DNA of 37,193 nucleotides, from positions 1 to 37,193 of the forward strand of contig JAFLSN010000024.1 of assembly GCA_022510905.1 (NCBI GenBank), in the 5' to 3' direction. The position numbers and the translations under genes were made by a program. Below the pieces are notes generated by a model. It saw nothing but the letters and a program-made list of their open reading frames with translations. It was not told the origin of the DNA and did no database searches. The DNA is from Treponema sp. (GTDB lineage: Bacteria; Spirochaetota; Spirochaetia; Treponematales; Treponemataceae). This document shows, piece after piece, positions 34,089-37,193 of the stretch (position 1 is its first letter; every line of letters starts with the position of its first letter).

Positions 34089-34826
34089 TCACAATGTTGG
34101 CACGGCCTGTCTGGTGGCCCCGGGTTTTAAAAAGCGCCCACCTATGTGGCGTGCCAGATACAGAAACGGCGTGTCCAAAAACGATGTGATGACATAAATC
34201 GCATAGGTTGAAACTATGATTGACACGAACGTGCCGGCGGTGTACATGCCCCAGAAGGCGAGCAGTGTAAACACCACGGTGTTCACAAACTGGGCGGAAA
34301 GCGTTGCCACGTTGTTGCGGAGCCACAGAAACCTTGTGCTGTTATTGCATCGGTTCGTGGTTGCATTCCAGATCCTGTGGTAGAGCCAGACATCAAAAAA
34401 TTCACTGGCAAAATAAGCTATAAGACTTGCGCACATGACACGTGGCGTAACGGCAAACACGGCGCGAATCTGTGGAGCCGATATGTCATTTTCAGATGGA
34501 ATGTACAGCTGCCATGTTAAGCTGATGATTATGAACAGCAGCGTTGACGCTATGCCAAGCCACACGCCTTTGTCAGCTTCTTTTTTGCCGTACAGCTCGC
34601 TTAGAATGTCCGTGGCCAAAAAGCTTGAGGCAAACAGCGTGTTGCCCAATGTCATTTCCATGCCGAACGCTTTTACCAGCATGAGCACCTCGATGTTTGC
34701 CGTAATCGTTTCTAGCACCGTCCAGGCAAACACCCCGGTTTTTCCGAACATACGGAACATCACCAACAGCCCGCCGAAGCACAGCGCCACCGACAGCACA
34801 AGCAAGAGTTCATTTTGAAACTGCAT
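34089..34826 (-). CDS. VUT/YhhQ-type queuosine-precursor transporter
   Basis: 245 residues, AAAGGAG ahead of ATG 34824-34826. There are six or seven hydrophobic helices. Marker segments are TANIEVLMLVKAFGMEMTLGNTLFASSFLATDILSELYGKKEA, the hallmark of DUF165/YhhQ, and SLIAYFASEFFDVWLYHRI, LSAQFVNTVVFTLLAFWG, SIIVSTYAIYVITSFLDTPF. Family members import preQ0/preQ1 or queuine precursors through the inner membrane. Helix-breaking Pro/Asp and charged residues are at the expected places. I see no preQ1 riboswitch, but a hairpin lies just ahead of the ribosome-binding site. Confidence 0.85.
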   Translation of the reverse strand: MQFQNELLLVLSVALCFGGLLVMFRMFGKTGVFAWTVLETITANIEVLMLVKAFGMEMTLGNTLFASSFLATDILSELYGKKEADKGVWLGIASTLLFIIISLTWQLYIPSENDISAPQIRAVFAVTPRVMCASLIAYFASEFFDVWLYHRIWNATTNRCNNSTRFLWLRNNVATLSAQFVNTVVFTLLAFWGMYTAGTFVSIIVSTYAIYVITSFLDTPFLYLARHIGGRFLKPGATRQAVPTL

Positions 34827-34850
34827 GGAATTTTTCTCCTTTTGTTTAAC

Positions 34851-34926
34851 GTCAGGTTGGTAAACTAACTGACGAAATAGATTTGTTCAGAAAGCTGAGT
34901 ATATCCACCTGCTAAAAAAAATGCAA
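34851..34926 (-). promoter_or_regulatory. promoter and leader hairpin of the transporter gene
   Basis: Minus strand TTGCAT (34926-34921), spacer 17, TATACT (34903-34898), giving a leader of about 65 bases. In it, CGTCAGTT and AACCTGACG (about 34851-34875) form an 8-bp stem with one bulge, eight bases before AAAGGAG. It could be an operator or translational control element. Confidence 0.4.
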
Positions 34927-35027
34927 GCAACATTCCCCTGCTCGTCCTGCCTGCTTTCCGGAACTCCTCGGCGCAGCAAGTTCACCCATCGCAGGATAAC
35001 GTCCGCATAATTCTGCCCGCATTTAAT

Positions 35028-35056
35028 TTGACAGCACAGATTGCAGGCCTTATAAT
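35028..35056 (+). promoter_or_regulatory. perfect consensus promoter, leaderless
   Basis: TTGACA at 35028-35033, exactly 17 bases, TATAAT at 35051-35056, then six bases and ATG at 35063. All twelve consensus positions match, the strongest promoter in the window. Confidence 0.85.
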
Positions 35057-35062
35057 AAACAC

Positions 35063-36816
35063 ATGGTAGAAGCCATAAAAGCAGCCTCCGCCCCCCCCAT
35101 TCATGTATAGCATTTTCTCTGCCATCATCGCTCCCGAGCCGTAAAAAGCATCCAGCCTACAGCACGAAACGCCTCCCCCGTGTTCCGGTGCCACCATCAG
35201 CACGGCCAGATTTTTTCCCGCGCTCCTGCTCACGGCCAGTGGAAGCGGCATACGTCATCTCCGTGCACGACATAACACCTTCAGGCCCCTCAGACACCAT
35301 TCCAGCGACCGACAAGCATGAATCTGGTGCGGCAAAATCCTCCGCGTCAACTGGCAAACACGAATCTGGTGCGGCAAATTTCTCCGCGTCAACTGACAAA
35401 CACGAATCCGGCGCGGCAAAATCCTCCGCGTCAACTGGCAAGCACGAATCCGGCGCGGCAAATTCCTTCGCGTCACTCGACAAACACGAATCTGGCGCGG
35501 CAAAATCCTCCGCGTCAACTGACAAACACGAATCTGGCGCGGCAAAATCCTCCGCGTCAACTGACAAGCACGAATCTGGCGCGGCAAATTTCTCCGCGTC
35601 AACTGACAAGCACGAATCTGGTGCGGCAAAATCCTCCGCGCCACCCGACAAGCACGAATCTGGTGCGGCAAATTCCTTCGCGTCACTCGACAAACACGAA
35701 TTTGTTGCACCAAATTCCTCCGCGTCAACTGACAAAGGCGAATTTGACGCAACAAAATCCTTCGCATCAACTGACAAACACGAATCCTGCGCGGCAGATT
35801 CCTCTGCACCACCCGACAAGCACGAATCTGGTGCGGCAAAATCCTTCGCGTCACTCGACAAACACGAATCTGGTGCGGCAAAATCCTCCGCGTCAACTGA
35901 CAAAGGCGAATTTTGCGTGGTAAATTCCTTCGCGTCAACTGACAAGCACGAATCTGGCGCGGCAAAATCCTTCGCGTCAATTGACAAACACGAATCTGGT
36001 GTGGCAAATTCCTCTGCGTCAACTGACAAGCACGAATCTGGCGTGGCAGATTCCTTCGCGTCAACTGGCAAACACGAATCTGGCGTGGCAAAATCCTTCG
36101 CGTCACTCGACAAACACGAATTTGTTGCACCAAAATCCTCCGCGTCAACTGACAAGCACGAATCTGGCTCACCAAATTCCTTCCCGCTGCCCGACAAGCA
36201 TGAATCTGGTGCGGCAAATTTCTTCACGTCACTCGACAAACACGAATCTGGTGCGGCAAAATCCTCCTCGTCACCCGACAAGCACGAATCTGGCGTGGCG
36301 AATACCTCTGCGTCAACTGACAAACACGAATCTGGTGCGGCAAAATCCTCCGCGCCACCCGACAAACACGAATTTGTTGCACCAAATTCCACCACGTCAC
36401 CCGACAAAATACTTTCCGAGGCCACTGACAGCCTCACGGCGGCCGACAAAGCCCCGTCCGGTGTCTCCGTCACCTTCTCGTCACCCGACAGAATGCCGTC
36501 GGAGGCATCTGATGCATTCCCGTCACCCGGCGCGGCTCCCGCGCAGGTCAGATGCGCCCTGTCAGCGGTCATCGCGAAAACTGCCGGAAGCAGGATTTTC
36601 GACAAAGACGGATTCCTGCGCACGGGAGTGTACGGCTGTCAGCCCGACCTTGCGGAGGGGTATATCTGCACCGGGAGCCTTTATCTGTGCGAGGCTGTGT
36701 TCCTGCCGCTGGGACTTGCCCCGTCCCATCCTTTCTGGGCGGGCCCGGACGAGCCGTGGACGGCAAAGAAAGTCTGGTCAGGAGCGAATATTCCCTGCGA
36801 CCATGCGGCGGACTGA
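35063..36816 (+). CDS. repeat protein with DUF2264 tail, frame broken in a C8 tract (phase-variable candidate)
   Basis: From ATG 35063 the frame reads MVEAIKAASA, enters eight C (35091-35098) and stops at TAG 35108-35110. One extra C would continue without a stop through 35101-36816, about 584 residues. That frame is open from the tract; its first GTG is at 35188. It holds 26 units of 14 residues (DKHESGAAKSSAST and variants), flanked by one degenerate unit before and three after (DITPSGPSDTIPAT, DKILSEATDSLTAA, DKAPSGVSVTFSSP, DRMPSEASDAFPSP). It ends in a DUF2264-like tail (DKDGFLRTGVYGCQPDLAEG, YICTGSLYLCEAVFLPLGL, DEPWTAKKVWSG). No signal peptide is seen. As assembled the gene is OFF. The opposite strand is also open through the repeats but lacks a promoter or a known domain. 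Confidence 0.55.
35311..36402 (+). repeat. 26 tandem copies of a 42-bp repeat
   Basis: The first unit starts at 35311 and the last at 36361; 1050 bases divided by 42 is exactly 25, so no unit has gained or lost a base. The consensus codes DKHESGAAKSSAST on plus and VDAEDFAAPDSCLS on minus. Third codon positions of the two strands coincide. Most changes are substitutions at a few fixed sites, arranged in mixed order, as expected from recombination between units. Confidence 0.95.
36541..36816 (+). pseudogene. C-terminal piece of a DUF2264 protein fused to the repeats
   Basis: AQVRCALSAVIAKTAGSR, IFDKDGFLRTGVYGCQPDLAEG, YICTGSLYLCEAVFLPLGLAP and SHPFWAGPDEPWTAKKVWSG, to TGA 36814-36816, follow the end of DUF2264 proteins (GSLYLCxAVFLPLGL, PWTxKKxW). 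DUF2264 proteins are about 600 residues; only the last 90 are here, in frame with the repeat array. Confidence 0.7.
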
Positions 36817-36865
36817 AAGGCGCTCGCGTGCGGATTTTTGTGCGCGGCAAGCCGCATGGCAAAAA

Positions 36866-36897
36866 AAAACACGGGATTTCTATGAAGCCGGTGTTTT
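36866..36897. terminator. bidirectional terminator
   Basis: AAAACACGGG (36866-36875) and CCGGTGTTTT (36888-36897) pair with one mismatch, with a nine-base A-run before. It lies between the convergent DUF2264 tail and the nuclease gene. Confidence 0.6.
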
Positions 36898-36913
36898 GCT
36901 TTCCGCTCAAGCA

Positions 36914-37193
36914 CTACGCCTGCGCGGGCGCGGCGAGCCGCTCCGCCATCTGCTTCACACGCTCCAGCGGCACTTTCGCGATGGCGGCAATCTTTTCCAC
37001 TGACAGGCTGCCGTCTTGCAGCAGACTCTCCACGAACTCAATGTTCCTCAACGCAACCCGCTCGTCGCCGTATTCCTCTACTATCCTGCACACGGTGTCT
37101 ACCCCCTTTGTCTCCTGCTTGTGGAACCGTACCCGCTCGGCTATCTCGCCGTAGTACATCCTCTCCGCGCTCGGCTCGCTGAAGTCGTGCATC
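36914..37193 (-). CDS. Rpn-family recombination-promoting nuclease, C-terminal end
   Basis: About 93 codons, open to the window edge, so the start and the PD-(D/E)xK nuclease core lie outside. Visible is the usual tail: ERMYYGEIAERVRFHKQETKGVDTVCRIVEE, then a repeat-like helix pair LRNIEFVESLLQDGSLSVEKIAAIAKVPLERVKQMAERL. This matches the C-terminus of treponemal Rpn/PDDEXK transposase-like proteins (KGVxxMCxxxE, LLxDGxxSxExIAxxxxLxxExV). Such proteins are numerous and often mobile. It stops 17 bases past the terminator. Confidence 0.75.
   Translation of the reverse strand, partial: MHDFSEPSAERMYYGEIAERVRFHKQETKGVDTVCRIVEEYGDERVALRNIEFVESLLQDGSLSVEKIAAIAKVPLERVKQMAERLAAPAQA

Noticed and set aside
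34827..34930. preQ1 riboswitch ahead of the queuosine-precursor-type transporter
   Set aside because: The leader lacks the conserved preQ1-I core and its A-rich tail; only a simple hairpin is seen.
34982..35251. Minus-strand 89-codon ORF
   Set aside because: It is antisense to the consensus promoter, has no ribosome-binding site and owes its Gly run to the C8 tract.
35311..36402. CRISPR-like regular repeats
   Set aside because: Units are directly adjacent with no spacers and vary by codon-level substitutions.
35157..36623. Minus-strand 488-codon ORF through the 42-bp repeats
   Set aside because: The repeat unit lacks stops in several frames, so openness is not evidence. The promoter and the DUF2264 tail are on the plus strand.

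Overview
The window looks like a chromosomal segment of a Treponema-type spirochaete of intermediate GC content. The main evidence is a giant membrane-anchored coiled-coil protein of the SpiroCoCo type, a carD-ispDF pair with ispD and ispF fused in one gene, a spirochaete-style lipoprotein, BspA-like leucine-rich-repeat surface proteins, an Rpn-type nuclease end, and short homopolymeric G/C tracts placed at the starts of reading frames. No rRNA, tRNA or CRISPR array was seen. I do not assign a species.

Layout. (1) 1-2152, plus strand: the end of an InlB/BspA-like surface protein, tightly followed by a RipA-like membrane protein and a two-helix membrane protein. (2) 2153-9650, accessory patchwork, mostly minus strand: small genes mixed with gene remnants. 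It holds an AAA/DUF4143 ATPase under a long palindrome, two 3'-end remnants of HU/DUF4469-type genes bracketing that ATPase, a TfoX-like protein, a secreted alpha/beta hydrolase, a lipoprotein whose frame breaks in a C7 tract, an XPB-helicase remnant, a BspA-like LRR protein, two DUF2188-like small proteins, a 156-bp tandem duplication that creates a chimeric ORF, a 24-bp repeat array and an intact HU-like/DUF4469 protein. (3) 9870-15870, plus: a very large 2-hydroxyacyl-CoA dehydratase activase fusion and an exported protein. (4) 16394-20161, plus: an outer-membrane barrel followed by exbB-exbD-tonB, read as one energy-coupled envelope system. (5) 20417-29209, plus: a HAD phosphatase and the giant coiled-coil protein. 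(6) 29169-31071, minus: carD-ispDF, overlapping the coiled-coil gene tail to tail. (7) 31459-34826: a lipoprotein (plus), gltX with an upstream leader ORF (minus), and a queuosine-precursor-type transporter (minus). (8) 35028-37193: a consensus promoter, an ATG without leader, a C8 tract, 26 exact-length 42-bp repeats and a DUF2264 tail, then the end of an Rpn-type nuclease gene.

Three themes run through the window. First, several genes have a -10 box six or seven bases before the ATG and no Shine-Dalgarno, which predicts leaderless mRNAs. Second, G/C homopolymers of 7-9 bases sit in the accessory parts, and two of them (6329-6335 and 35091-35098) lie just after start codons and take the frame out by one base, which suggests phase variation. 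Third, the accessory region contains cut and duplicated gene ends, so it appears to be a recombination-active zone. All family calls are from reading the sequence, with no database search.
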